DNA of 64,000 nt from Candidatus Alloclostridium intestinigallinarum (GTDB lineage Bacteria > Bacillota > Clostridia > Christensenellales > UBA3700), in contig CAJFJA010000008.1 of NCBI GenBank assembly GCA_904382605.1, positions 61,836 to 125,835 of the forward strand, given 5' to 3'. The translations under genes were made by a program, and so were the position numbers. Under the pieces are notes generated by a model. That model did not search any database. It had not been told where the DNA came from and was given only the letters and a program-made list of their open reading frames with translations. Shown piece after piece: positions 1 through 7,934 of the stretch (position 1 is its first letter; every line of letters begins with the position of its first letter).

Positions 1-372
1 CATTGCGCCCATGACGCTGCGGTGCACGTTGCGCGGCAGAATTATCTTCTCGCCCTTTTTGGATACGGCAAGCACCATGCTCTGCACGGCTGAAGTTGTT
101 CCGCCCACCATCAAAAAGGCGTGCGCCGCGCCGAAAGCCTCCGCCGCCAGCTCTTCCGCGTCCTTTATGACGGAAACGGGGTGGCACAGAAAGTCCAGAC
201 ATTTCATGGAATTGACGTCCAGATTCATGCACCGCTCGCCCAGAAGGGCGGTGAGTTCGGGATTGCCGCGCCCGCGCTTGTGCCCCGGTACGTCGAAAGG
301 CACCATGCGCATGGACTGCAAGTTTTCCAGCGCCTCATAGATTGGCGCGCGCTCTTGTGAAAGTTTTTTCAT
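1..372 (-). CDS. Orn/Lys/Arg decarboxylase, N-terminal 124 residues (runs off the window)
   Basis: PLP-dependent fold-type I decarboxylase of the Orn/Lys/Arg group. The visible part begins MKKLSQERAPIYEAL and contains the family's FDVPGHKRG segment and a GGTTSAVQSM segment, the region that contacts the cofactor phosphate in relatives. The PLP lysine lies beyond the window edge. ATG at 372; the upstream speD stop is at 376-374, so the two genes are nearly contiguous and probably translated together. Next to speD, the likely role is polyamine supply (arginine, ornithine or lysine decarboxylation); the substrate cannot be read from the N-terminus. Confidence 0.88.
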   Translation of the reverse strand, partial: MKKLSQERAPIYEALENLQSMRMVPFDVPGHKRGRGNPELTALLGERCMNLDVNSMKCLDFLCHPVSVIKDAEELAAEAFGAAHAFLMVGGTTSAVQSMVLAVSKKGEKIILPRNVHRSVMGAM

Positions 373-373
373 C

Positions 374-1132
374 TCAGTACACGTTCCTGCCGCTGAAAAT
401 TTCTATCATCTCGCGGCGCAGATTGTTCATTATCTCCAGCCTGAGCCTGGGCGGAAGTTCGTATACGTCCGTCTTGAACAGGTAGTTTTGCAGATTGATG
501 TCCTTCACCATCATCTTGGTGTGGAATATATTCGCCCCGTACACGTTTATATCCACCGCGTCGTAACGCGAAAGTATGTTGTCGGACACGTAATCCTGTA
601 TGCTGGTCACCTTGTGGTCCATGAACAGCTTTTTGCCGTCCACGTCGCGCGTAAAGCCGCGCACGCGGTAGTCCATGGTTATTATGTCGGAATCGAACGA
701 GCTTATCAGATAATCCAGCGTGGAAAGGGGCGTTATCTCGCCGCAGGTGGCGACGTCTATATCCACGCGGAAGGTGGCAAGCGAAGTTTCGGGGTGGTAT
801 TCGGGATAGGTGTGCACGGTGACGTGGCTCTTGTCAAGGTGCGCCAGCTGTGTTTCGCCCGCGGGTTTCATAGAACCTTCGGCAATGAGTATGGTTACGG
901 AAGCGCCCTGGGGGTCGTAGTCCTGTTTGGCTATGTTCAGCACCTTTGCGCCTATCATGTCCGTAAGGGTGGTGAGGATATTGGTAAGGCGTTCGGAGTT
1001 ATACTGCTCGTCGATGTATGCGATATAATCGCGCTGTTCGCGCGCGGTTTTCGCGTAACATACGTCGTATATGTTAAAGCTCAGAGACTTGGTCAGGTTG
1101 TTGAACCCGTATAACTTCATCTTATCTTCCAT
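374..1132 (-). CDS. speD: S-adenosylmethionine decarboxylase proenzyme (E. coli SpeD type)
   Basis: Pyruvoyl enzyme that decarboxylates AdoMet to give the aminopropyl donor for spermidine. The protein (252 aa) resembles the ~264 aa E. coli-type SpeD along its whole length, with [11 protein letters not shown] near the N-terminus. The autocleavage motif [13 protein letters not shown] places the cleaved bond between Lys101 and Ser102, Ser102 becoming the pyruvoyl group. The start at 1132 is chosen because GGAGG lies 4 nt upstream; ATG at 1120 is an alternative. It heads a two-gene operon with the decarboxylase at 1-372 and is preceded by a promoter, a structured leader and a terminator, so transcription attenuation is likely. 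Confidence 0.95.
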   Translation of the reverse strand: MEDKMKLYGFNNLTKSLSFNIYDVCYAKTAREQRDYIAYIDEQYNSERLTNILTTLTDMIGAKVLNIAKQDYDPQGASVTILIAEGSMKPAGETQLAHLDKSHVTVHTYPEYHPETSLATFRVDIDVATCGEITPLSTLDYLISSFDSDIITMDYRVRGFTRDVDGKKLFMDHKVTSIQDYVSDNILSRYDAVDINVYGANIFHTKMMVKDINLQNYLFKTDVYELPPRLRLEIMNNLRREMIEIFSGRNVY

Positions 1133-1143
1133 TTTTCCTCCGA

Positions 1144-1175
1144 CAAAAAGGGCGATATGCCTAAGCATACCGCCC
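1144..1175 (-). terminator. Intrinsic terminator directly before speD
   Basis: An 11-bp stem (1175-1165 with 1160-1150, one G-U pair) with a 4-nt loop is followed by five T residues on the minus strand. It ends only a few bases before the speD ribosome binding site, so it must be bypassed for speD expression unless speD has another promoter. Confidence 0.85.
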
Positions 1176-1462
1176 GTAATAATCGTTATAGTGCACAATG
1201 CTCCTACGGATAACAGAGTCTATATAGCAAATACTTACTTTTACTACTCTTATTGTTACAAGCGGTTTGTACGCGCCCAGGCGGCGTACACGGTTATCAA
1301 GTAACCAACTTATAAGGGATCGGTTTCCCGATACAATAAGGCAACGCGTGTTGCTGTTCGGCAGTGGACCCGGCTGTCCGTATGGCCTTGACCCCTAGGG
1401 GTGGTCCGTAGTTATTTGCATGGATACTCTGCAAGGGCGCGACCCTTTCATATCCGATGGTA
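1144..1462 (-). ncRNA. Structured leader RNA upstream of speD (unassigned class)
   Basis: From the predicted start near 1461 to the terminator the minus-strand transcript is about 320 nt and folds heavily. Helices read directly: 1447-1443 with 1437-1433; 1407-1403 with 1370-1366 enclosing the self-complementary ACCCCTAGGGGT (1402-1391); an ATCGG-GAAA-CCGAT hairpin with a GNRA loop near 1333-1320; GGTTA-CTTGA-TAACC near 1305-1291; and a GTACG/CGTAC hairpin near 1290-1270. The 5' segment CGGATA (1456-1451) can pair with either TATCC at 1426-1422 or TATCCG at 1212-1207, two exclusive pairings as expected of a switch. I could not match it to SAM, lysine, T-box, cobalamin, guanidine, 6S, tmRNA, SRP or RNase P consensus elements. 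Confidence 0.6.
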
Positions 1463-1467
1463 GCTTC

Positions 1468-1496
1468 ATTGTAAAGCATAAATTTTCAAATGTCAA
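1468..1496 (-). promoter_or_regulatory. Sigma-A-type promoter of the speD leader
   Basis: Minus strand: TTGACA (1496-1491), 17-nt spacer, TACAAT (1473-1468); predicted start near 1461. This is one of the best consensus matches in the window. Confidence 0.85.
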
Positions 1497-1751
1497 TTAC
1501 TTTCCCGAAAATAGCGCGTATAAAATGAAAAAGTACCCGCCCTTTCCGGGCGGTGTGTAAAGAAAACGGCGGACGGCGGGGTGTCTTGTGAAAAAATTGT
1601 GAAAATTAAACGTTAATTTACCTTGCCGCGCTTGCATTTTCCGCCCTCAATAATATAAAATTATTAAGACAGGCAATATTTTTTTCGGCGCGCGGCGGCG
1701 CGGCAATATGAATACGCTGGTCACTCAAATAAACTTTCGCGGAGGTGGCTT
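1497..1751. other. Divergent intergenic region between speD leader and YitT gene
   Basis: Contains a 6-bp GC hairpin (CCGCCC 1537-1542 / GGGCGG 1548-1553) followed on the minus strand, after a short gap, by five T residues, a weak terminator candidate. A possible plus promoter for the next gene is TTGCAT (1632-1637), 16 nt, TATAAA (1654-1659). Nothing coding is apparent. Confidence 0.4.
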
Positions 1752-2819
1752 ATGGCGTCTATCAAAGAACAATTCAGACAGATCAAACCCGCAAACTTCT
1801 TCTTTCTCACCATTGCGGGCATAATAAACGCGGTGGGCGTAACGCTTTTTCTCGCGCCCGAAGCGGTGAACTTGTACGACAGCGGATTTTCCGGCACTTC
1901 CATTCTGCTGGGCAATCTGACGGAAAACGTCGGTATGAATATGAGTATCTGGCTCATTATTCTCAACGTGCCGTTTTTCTTGCTCGGACTTAAAAAAATG
2001 GGCGTGCCGTTCATAGCGTATTCCCTCTATACCATAGGCGTGTATTCGCTGTTTTCCTGGTGTTTCCAGACGGGATTTCATATCGTGTTCCCCGACGGCG
2101 GCTCCCCCATTGCGGGCAGCGACAAACTGCTGTGCGCCATCTTCGGCGGACTTATATCCGGTATAGGCAGCGGCACTACCATACGTTTCGGCGGAGCAAT
2201 AGACGGCGTTGAAGTCATGGCGGTAATGTTTTCCAAGCGGATAGGCATGACGGTGGGCACGTTCGTGATGAGTTACAACGTGATTTTCTACATAGTGGCG
2301 GGAGTCGTCACCAAAAGCTGGGAAGCGCCGCTTTATTCCGTAATCGCCTACGCGGTGGGACTTAAAGCGGTGGACTTTATGGTTGACGGTTTCGACAAGG
2401 CGAAAACGGCGTTCATCATTACGGATAAATACGACGAAATGGCAAGCCTTTTAAGCGAGGAATTCGGGCGCGGCGTCACCAAGATGGACGCGGAGGGATA
2501 TTACTCAAAACAGCCCAAAACGGTGCTTTACTGCGTGGTGAACAGGTTCGAAGTGAACAAACTCAAACAGATAGTCACAAGCGTGGATCCCAACGCGTTT
2601 ATGGTGATAAACGACGTTACGGACAGCCTTGGCAGTTCGCTCAAATTCGGCAAAAGAAAGGCGGTCGTGGAGCGCAGAAAAAAGCGCGGCGAAAAGCTGG
2701 AAGAGATGAAAGAGCGCATATTCGAAGGCGAAGGAAAGGACGTAAATTCCGACATGGACGATTCTCCGGCGGCGCATAACAAAGGGGAAGACGAAGGCGG
2801 AAAAAATAATGCGGAATAG
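1752..2819 (+). CDS. YitT family membrane protein (DUF161 + DUF2179)
   Basis: 355-aa integral membrane protein. Roughly five or six hydrophobic segments occupy residues 15-210, including the FGGLISGIGSGTTIRFGGAIDG segment typical of the YitT family; a soluble domain follows (about 215-300) with the DUF2179-like run VLYCVVNRFEVNKLKQIV. The last ~55 residues form a charged tail not usual for the family. Start supported by GGAGG at 1741-1745. Molecular function of YitT proteins is not established; a transport or membrane sensory role is only inferred. Confidence 0.85.
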   Translation: MASIKEQFRQIKPANFFFLTIAGIINAVGVTLFLAPEAVNLYDSGFSGTSILLGNLTENVGMNMSIWLIILNVPFFLLGLKKMGVPFIAYSLYTIGVYSLFSWCFQTGFHIVFPDGGSPIAGSDKLLCAIFGGLISGIGSGTTIRFGGAIDGVEVMAVMFSKRIGMTVGTFVMSYNVIFYIVAGVVTKSWEAPLYSVIAYAVGLKAVDFMVDGFDKAKTAFIITDKYDEMASLLSEEFGRGVTKMDAEGYYSKQPKTVLYCVVNRFEVNKLKQIVTSVDPNAFMVINDVTDSLGSSLKFGKRKAVVERRKKRGEKLEEMKERIFEGEGKDVNSDMDDSPAAHNKGEDEGGKNNAE

Positions 2820-2821
2820 TC

Positions 2822-2850
2822 TTATCTTTGTCCGCAAAATGTGTTACAAT
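2822..2850 (+). promoter_or_regulatory. Candidate promoter of the metF operon
   Basis: Extended -10 TGTTACAAT ending at 2850, with a poor -35 (TTATCT, 2822-2827) 17 nt upstream. It would give a leader of about 13 nt that still contains the metF Shine-Dalgarno sequence. No SAM riboswitch fits in the 50-nt gap. Confidence 0.45.
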
Positions 2851-2869
2851 GTAAAAGAGGAATGAGAAC

Positions 2870-3751
2870 ATGAGAATTTCGCAGTTGTTTGAAAAGAAAA
2901 AGGCGGTATATTCTTTCGAGATATTTCCGCCCAAAGCCGGCGACGATATAAGCAAGATATACTCCACACTTGAGAGTATAAAGGATATTGCGCCCGATTA
3001 CGTGTCCGTGACTTACAGCGCGGGCGGGAGCAGGAATTCGCGCACGGCGGAGATAGCCGACCTGCTTAAAAACAGGTACGGCATGGAGCCGCTTGCGCAT
3101 CTCACCTGCGTTAATTCCACCATGAGCGAAGTGGAAGAGGCGATAGACAAACTGAACAAAATTGGCGTGGAAAACATACTCGCCCTGCGCGGCGACAGAA
3201 TAGAGGGGCAGGAAAGGGGAGAATTCAATTACTGCACCGACCTGATTCCCGTAATAAAGCGGCTTTCGAACGCCGATATAGGCGCGGCGTGCTATCCCGA
3301 AGGACACCCCGAAAGCAGGAATATGGTGGAAGACATACGCAACCTGAAAAAGAAGGTGGATCTGGGCGTAACGCACCTGAATACGCAGTTGTTCTTCGAC
3401 AACGACGTCTTTCTGAATTTTATGGATAAAGTGCGCCTTGCGGGCATAGACGTGCCCGTGCAGGCGGGCATAATGCCGCTTGTGAAAAAGTCGCAGTTCG
3501 GCGGAATAGTGCGCATGACCGGCGCGGGGATTCCCACCAAGATAGCGCGTATGTACGCCCGTTTCGCCGACGATCCGCAGTCGCTGGAAGACGCGGGCGT
3601 GGCTTACGCCACCGACCAGATAATAGACCTTTTGTCCGCGGGCGTGCAGGGCATACACCTCTACATAATGAACAACGCGAGGGTGGCGCGCAGGATAACG
3701 GAAAACATAAAACCCATTCTGGACAGGATAAACGGTGAAGACAGATCTTAA
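2870..3751 (+). CDS. metF: 5,10-methylenetetrahydrofolate reductase
   Basis: FAD enzyme reducing methylene-THF to methyl-THF, the methyl donor for methionine synthase. The 293-aa product is of normal MetF length; YSFEIFPPKAGDD (residues 14-26) carries the expected catalytic Glu, followed by VSVTYSAGGS, LAHLTC and LALRGD motifs of the TIM barrel. GAGGA precedes the ATG. The stop overlaps the next gene by 17 nt and metH follows, so methyl-THF production and use are co-transcribed. Confidence 0.96.
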   Translation: MRISQLFEKKKAVYSFEIFPPKAGDDISKIYSTLESIKDIAPDYVSVTYSAGGSRNSRTAEIADLLKNRYGMEPLAHLTCVNSTMSEVEEAIDKLNKIGVENILALRGDRIEGQERGEFNYCTDLIPVIKRLSNADIGAACYPEGHPESRNMVEDIRNLKKKVDLGVTHLNTQLFFDNDVFLNFMDKVRLAGIDVPVQAGIMPLVKKSQFGGIVRMTGAGIPTKIARMYARFADDPQSLEDAGVAYATDQIIDLLSAGVQGIHLYIMNNARVARRITENIKPILDRINGEDRS

Positions 3752-4379
3752 AGAGGCGCTGAGATATATGGGCGTAAAGGGCGCTCCCGACCCCGCCACG
3801 CTGGCTTTGGCAAAGCAGGCGGAAGAGGAAGTGAACGCCCACGCCAAAGTGCGCTCGGTATATAAACTGTTCGACGTAAAAGTGAGCGAAGAAGGCGGAT
3901 TCGTCGAGCTTGCCGGAACGGGCGTAAAGCTGGAAGGAAAGCACCTTTCACACCATTTACGCGACTGCCGCCGGGCGTATCTGCTTGCGGCGACGCTGGG
4001 TTTTGAAATGGAAAAAAGGGTGAACTATCTGATGAATACCCGCCCCGCGCTCGGAGTGGCAACGGACGCTATGTGCACTTCCGCCCTCGAATGCGCGCTT
4101 GACGAGTTGTGCGAAGATTTGCAAAAGCAGTGCGGGAAAAAGCTGAAAACGCGCTTTTCCTGCGGCTACGGCGATTTCCCTCTTTCCGCGCAAAAGGACA
4201 TGGTGAATCTGCTGGATACGGGCAGGAAGATAGGCGTATTTTTATCGGAAAGCATGATGCTTGCGCCGCAGAAGTCGGTTACGGCGGTAGCCGGCGTAAC
4301 GGACGTGCCCGGGGCGGACGGCGGCGGTTGCAGCGCTTGCGGAAAGAGCGACTGCGCATTCAGAAAGGAGAACAAATGA
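3735..4379 (+). CDS. Stand-alone methionine synthase activation-domain protein
   Basis: 214-aa protein resembling the C-terminal AdoMet-binding reactivation domain of cobalamin-dependent methionine synthase, here a separate gene. Visible features are the ...LAATLGFEMEKRVNYLM... helix region, a SCGYGDFPL segment corresponding to the family's R.S.GYG/PACPD-type AdoMet loop, and a Cys-rich tail (CSACGKSDC). GTG at 3735 overlaps metF; ATG at 3768 is an alternative. It overlaps metH by ATGA (4376-4379). Expected role: reductive methylation of inactivated cob(II)alamin on the adjacent MetH. Confidence 0.85.
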   Translation: MKTDLKEALRYMGVKGAPDPATLALAKQAEEEVNAHAKVRSVYKLFDVKVSEEGGFVELAGTGVKLEGKHLSHHLRDCRRAYLLAATLGFEMEKRVNYLMNTRPALGVATDAMCTSALECALDELCEDLQKQCGKKLKTRFSCGYGDFPLSAQKDMVNLLDTGRKIGVFLSESMMLAPQKSVTAVAGVTDVPGADGGGCSACGKSDCAFRKENK

Positions 4380-6712
4380 ACTTCATCGAATACGTAAAGG
4401 ACAATATCGTAATTCTGGACGGCGCGCTGGGCACGCAGTTCCAGTCAAAGGGCATGCCCGCGGGCAAAAGCCCCGAATATTACAACATAGAAGACCCCGC
4501 GCTGGTGGAGGAGATACACCGCGGTTATGTGCAGGCGGGCAGCGACGTCATATACACCAACACTTTCGGCGCGAACAGGGTCAAGTTGGGCGACGGTAAG
4601 AAGGTGGCGGAGCTTGTTTCCGCGGCGGTGGAGTTAGCGCGGCGCGCGGCGGACGGCAAATTCGTCGCCCTTGACATAGGTCCCACGGGCGCGCTTTTGG
4701 AACCGCTGGGCAGTATGACGCAGGAAGAGGCGTACGATATATTTGCCGAGATAGTAAGGGCGGGGAGCGGAGCCGACCTTATAGTAATAGAAACCATGTC
4801 CGACCTTGCCGAACTCAGGGCGGCGCTTCTTGCGGCGCGGGAAAATTCCACGCTTCCCGTGATGTGCAGTATGACCTTTGAAGAGGGCGGCAGGACGTTC
4901 ACGGGCGTGAGCGCGGAGGCGTTCGCGCTGACGGCTTCCCCCTTAGCGGACGTTATCGGCGTGAACTGTTCGCTGGGACCGGATAAGATTCTGCCCATCA
5001 TGAAGAGGATAGCTTCGCACACGGCAAAGCCGCTTTTCATCAAGGCGAACGCGGGACTTCCCGACGAAAACATGAACTATTCGGTAGGCGCGCGCGAGTT
5101 TGCCGCAATGTACAAGGAGTATCTGGAAATCGGCGTGAATATATTGGGCGGCTGTTGCGGCACGACCCCCGGATATATTGCGGAGATAAAAAAGATTGCA
5201 AAAGGGAAAAAGCCTAAGGCGCGTAAAGTCAAGGTGCCCGCGGCTGTTTGCAGCGCGAGCGAAGTGGTGTATCTGGACAGGGTGCGCGTAATAGGAGAGC
5301 GGATAAATCCCACGGGCAAAAAGGCGATGAAGGAAGCGCTGCTAAAAGGCGATATGGGCTATGTGGCGGCGCGCGCGATAGAGCAGGTGGAAGCGGGCGC
5401 GGACATACTCGACGTGAACGCGGGCGTGCCGGGGATAGACGAAAAAGCCGTGCTTTGTCAGATGGTGAAGCGCATACAGTCGGCGGTGGAAGCGCCCCTG
5501 CAGATAGACTGCGGCAAGCCGGAAGCGATAGAGGCGGCGTTACGCGCCGTGAGCGGCAAGGCGATAGTAAATTCGGTGAACGCTGAAGAGGGCAGTCTTA
5601 ATTCCATTCTGCCCGTGGTCGCAAAATACGGCGCGGCGGTAGTGGGGCTTGCCGTGGACGAGAGGGGTATTCCCTCCACCGTGGAAGGGCGGCTGGAAAA
5701 CGCGCGCAAGATAATAAAGCGCGCAAAGGAATTTGGTATTCCTGAACAGGATATCTATATCGACTGCCTTACCCTTACCGTGAGCGCGGAACAAAGCCAG
5801 GCGCTGAATACGCTGGAAGCGGTCAGGCGGATAAGAGAAGAATACGACGTGCATGCGGTGCTGGGGGTGAGCAATATCTCCTTCGGACTGCCCGCAAGGG
5901 GCGCGATAAACTCTTCCTTCCTTACTTTGGCTATGCAGGCGGGGCTTGACCTTCCGATAATCAACCCCAACATTCCCGAAATGATGGCGGCGGTGAGGGC
6001 GTTCAACGTGCTCACCTGCGCGGACAAAGGCTGCGCGGAATGGGTGGAGAGATACGCTCAGACGGCAGTCCCCGCGGCGGAAGCCACGGATACAAATAAG
6101 GATATATATTATTATATTTCCAAGGGTCTGCCGCAGGCGGCGGAACTCACGCGCGAAAAGCTGAACACAATGCAGCCGCTGGAAGTCATAGACGAACTGC
6201 TTATTCCCGCATTGAACAGGGTGGGCGACGATTACGAAAAAGGCGTAATTTTCCTGCCCCAGCTCATCTCGGCGGCAGAGGCGGCAAAGCTGTGCTTCGA
6301 AGAGGTGAAGTCGCGCATAAAGGGCGGCGGAATAGGCAAGGGTGATATAGTGCTTGCCACCGTATTCGGCGACGTGCACGACATAGGCAAGAACATAGTA
6401 AAAACCGTACTTGAAAATTACGGTTACAACGTGATAGATCTGGGCAAAAACGTACCGTCGCAGACGGTCGTGGAAGCGGTAAAAAAGGGGAATATCCGCC
6501 TGTGCGGACTTTCCGCGCTCATGACCACCACGGTGGAGAACATGAAAAAGACGATAGAGCTTTTGCGCGAAAACTGCCCCGGCTGCAAAATTATGGTGGG
6601 CGGAGCGGTGCTTACGGAGGAATACGCGGAAAAGATAGGCGCGGACAAGTATTGCAAGGACGCCGCCGCAAGCGCCAGATATGCCGAGGAAGTTTTCAGC
6701 GCGGCAAAATAA
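4376..6712 (+). CDS. metH: Cobalamin-dependent methionine synthase (lacking the activation domain)
   Basis: 778 aa. Order of domains: homocysteine S-methyltransferase barrel (about 1-290) with zinc-ligand cysteines in GVNCSLG and GGCCGTTP; pterin-binding barrel (about 305-560, starting near VIGERINPTGKK); cobalamin cap helix bundle (about 590-680); and B12-binding Rossmann domain with DVHDIGKN near residue 665, whose His is the lower axial cobalt ligand. The ~1200-residue E. coli protein carries a fourth activation domain, which here is the preceding gene. Start at 4376 follows AAGGAG. It ends one base before the convergent ECF gene's stop codon. Confidence 0.95.
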   Translation: MNFIEYVKDNIVILDGALGTQFQSKGMPAGKSPEYYNIEDPALVEEIHRGYVQAGSDVIYTNTFGANRVKLGDGKKVAELVSAAVELARRAADGKFVALDIGPTGALLEPLGSMTQEEAYDIFAEIVRAGSGADLIVIETMSDLAELRAALLAARENSTLPVMCSMTFEEGGRTFTGVSAEAFALTASPLADVIGVNCSLGPDKILPIMKRIASHTAKPLFIKANAGLPDENMNYSVGAREFAAMYKEYLEIGVNILGGCCGTTPGYIAEIKKIAKGKKPKARKVKVPAAVCSASEVVYLDRVRVIGERINPTGKKAMKEALLKGDMGYVAARAIEQVEAGADILDVNAGVPGIDEKAVLCQMVKRIQSAVEAPLQIDCGKPEAIEAALRAVSGKAIVNSVNAEEGSLNSILPVVAKYGAAVVGLAVDERGIPSTVEGRLENARKIIKRAKEFGIPEQDIYIDCLTLTVSAEQSQALNTLEAVRRIREEYDVHAVLGVSNISFGLPARGAINSSFLTLAMQAGLDLPIINPNIPEMMAAVRAFNVLTCADKGCAEWVERYAQTAVPAAEATDTNKDIYYYISKGLPQAAELTREKLNTMQPLEVIDELLIPALNRVGDDYEKGVIFLPQLISAAEAAKLCFEEVKSRIKGGGIGKGDIVLATVFGDVHDIGKNIVKTVLENYGYNVIDLGKNVPSQTVVEAVKKGNIRLCGLSALMTTTVENMKKTIELLRENCPGCKIMVGGAVLTEEYAEKIGADKYCKDAAASARYAEEVFSAAK

Positions 6713-7342
6713 TCAGATTATTTCACAATCTATATTCGGCGGTTTTTCAGCCGCCGTTTTTTCACCCCTGCAGGCGGTTTTTCTCCTGTTTATGTGTAAA
6801 AGTTTGGCCGGGGTTATTTTGCGCAAAAGCGCGGTAAACGGGGCAAAGAGCAGGGTAAAGGTTATCGCGTTGCACACAATCTGCGTTATGTAAAAGCTCG
6901 CGCCGCGGACGTAGATTATCGCAAATCTGCTCCAGAAGTTTTCGTGGAAGCCCGTAAAAAGCCCCGTATCTATCAGGGACGAGAGCACGCCGAAAAGGGT
7001 GGTCATGACACACGCCGTAAGCGTTATGACGATTCGGTTTTTTACTTTCAGCCTGCCGAATACGGCGAACAAGAGTGTGAGGGCGGGCCAGTAGATAAAG
7101 TAAAGCACTACCCAGCCGCCCGCGCCCCAGATGAGTATCTCCACCCCGCAGAACACGAAGGAAGCCAGCACTCCCGAAAGTCCGAAACAGTAGCCGTATG
7201 CGGCAAGAAGCAGAGAAACTATCTCCACGTTCGGAATGGCGGCGAGAGCCGTTTTCCCCGCCGTGACCGTGGCGGCGCATACCGCCACGTAGGCTATCTG
7301 CAGGGCGGAAAGTTTTGCCGTTTTCGCGTTTATTTTCACCAT
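6713..7342 (-). CDS. ECF transporter S component, probable cobalamin specificity
   Basis: 209 aa with about six hydrophobic segments (LSALQIAYVAVCAATVTAG onwards) and an EIVSLLLAAYGYCFG segment typical of ECF-type substrate-binding S components, which pair with a shared EcfAA'T module encoded elsewhere. ATG at 7342 overlaps the upstream DUF4430 gene by 7 nt and has no own Shine-Dalgarno sequence, so translation is probably coupled. The upstream cobalamin riboswitch and convergence with B12-dependent metH argue for cobalamin or a precursor as substrate. Confidence 0.8.
   Translation of the reverse strand: MVKINAKTAKLSALQIAYVAVCAATVTAGKTALAAIPNVEIVSLLLAAYGYCFGLSGVLASFVFCGVEILIWGAGGWVVLYFIYWPALTLLFAVFGRLKVKNRIVITLTACVMTTLFGVLSSLIDTGLFTGFHENFWSRFAIIYVRGASFYITQIVCNAITFTLLFAPFTALLRKITPAKLLHINRRKTACRGEKTAAEKPPNIDCEII
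6737..6762 (+). terminator. Terminator of the metF-metH operon
   Basis: CGGCGG (6737-6742) and CCGCCG (6751-6756) form a stem followed by six T residues. It lies inside the 3' coding end of the convergent ECF gene. Confidence 0.7.
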
Positions 7343-7806
7343 GTGGTATAGGTTATTATTATAACGCAGCCGCCAGTTATCGTCATCTGGCTTGCGCCCA
7401 CGCCCGAATTGGTGTATTCTTTGCCTTCATAGGTGAAGGTGCTTGCCCATTCGGATACGTCCACGTCCTTTTCCACGGAAGTATAGATATATATGGAGCG
7501 GCGGGCTTGCAAATCTTCCGTAAGCTCGCCTATCTGCGTAAGGTATGAGCCGTAGCCGCTGTCCGAACTAGTGTAGGTGAGTTTGTCCTGCAATTTAAGG
7601 CTCTCTATCACATTCATAAGCCCCGTGTTTTCGTTGTAGGACATGGCATTGAGGTCCACTTCGAACACCTGCGTGTAGTCCGCTCCGTCGGTAAGCACGA
7701 GCGTCATACTGTCGCCCGAAACGCTTCCGTCAATGCACGCAACGGGTGCGATCACGCATACGCACAGTATCGCGGCAAGCGCGAATATCTTGAAAAATTT
7801 CTTCAT
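7336..7806 (-). CDS. Secreted DUF4430-domain protein, probable cobalamin-binding partner
   Basis: 156 aa. Residues 1-24 form a signal peptide (MKKFFKIFALAAILCVCVIA) ending in APVAC, a poor lipobox, so lipid attachment is uncertain. The remainder matches the DUF4430 fold: a strand-rich domain with NENTGLMNVIESL and GYGSYLTQIG, a fold related to the C-terminal domain of intrinsic factor/transcobalamin. AAAGGAG sits 6 nt before the ATG at 7806. The gene is first behind a B12 riboswitch and overlaps the ECF S component, so an extracellular corrinoid-capture role is a good inference. Confidence 0.82.
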   Translation of the reverse strand: MKKFFKIFALAAILCVCVIAPVACIDGSVSGDSMTLVLTDGADYTQVFEVDLNAMSYNENTGLMNVIESLKLQDKLTYTSSDSGYGSYLTQIGELTEDLQARRSIYIYTSVEKDVDVSEWASTFTYEGKEYTNSGVGASQMTITGGCVIIITYTTW

Positions 7807-7847
7807 AAAAAACTCCTTTGTGCCGTCCGGCACTGTTTATTTGCAAT

Positions 7848-7871
7848 AAAAAAACTCCGTAATTGCGGAGT
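7848..7871 (-). terminator. Expression-platform terminator of the cobalamin riboswitch
   Basis: Stem ACTCCG (7871-7866) / CGGAGT (7859-7854) followed by a run of T residues on the minus strand, between the B12 aptamer and the DUF4430 gene. A second small hairpin (7833-7820) lies just before the ribosome binding site. Confidence 0.8.
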
Positions 7872-7934
7872 ATGCAGGAAAAACGCGCGCAAAGAAAAAC
7901 GCCGCTCCTTCGCCCTCCGCAAAGTGCTTTTACA

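Noticed and set aside
1144..1462. SAM-I (S-box) riboswitch for the speD leader, also looked for before metF and metK.
   Set aside because: The conserved GAGGGA...GGCAACC and GGTGCTAAnTCC blocks are absent, and the metF and metK gaps are too short.
1297..1479. 60-codon minus-strand frame in the speD leader.
   Set aside because: Its ATG overlaps the -10 box of the leader promoter, so it would not be transcribed whole; the sequence is better explained by RNA helices.
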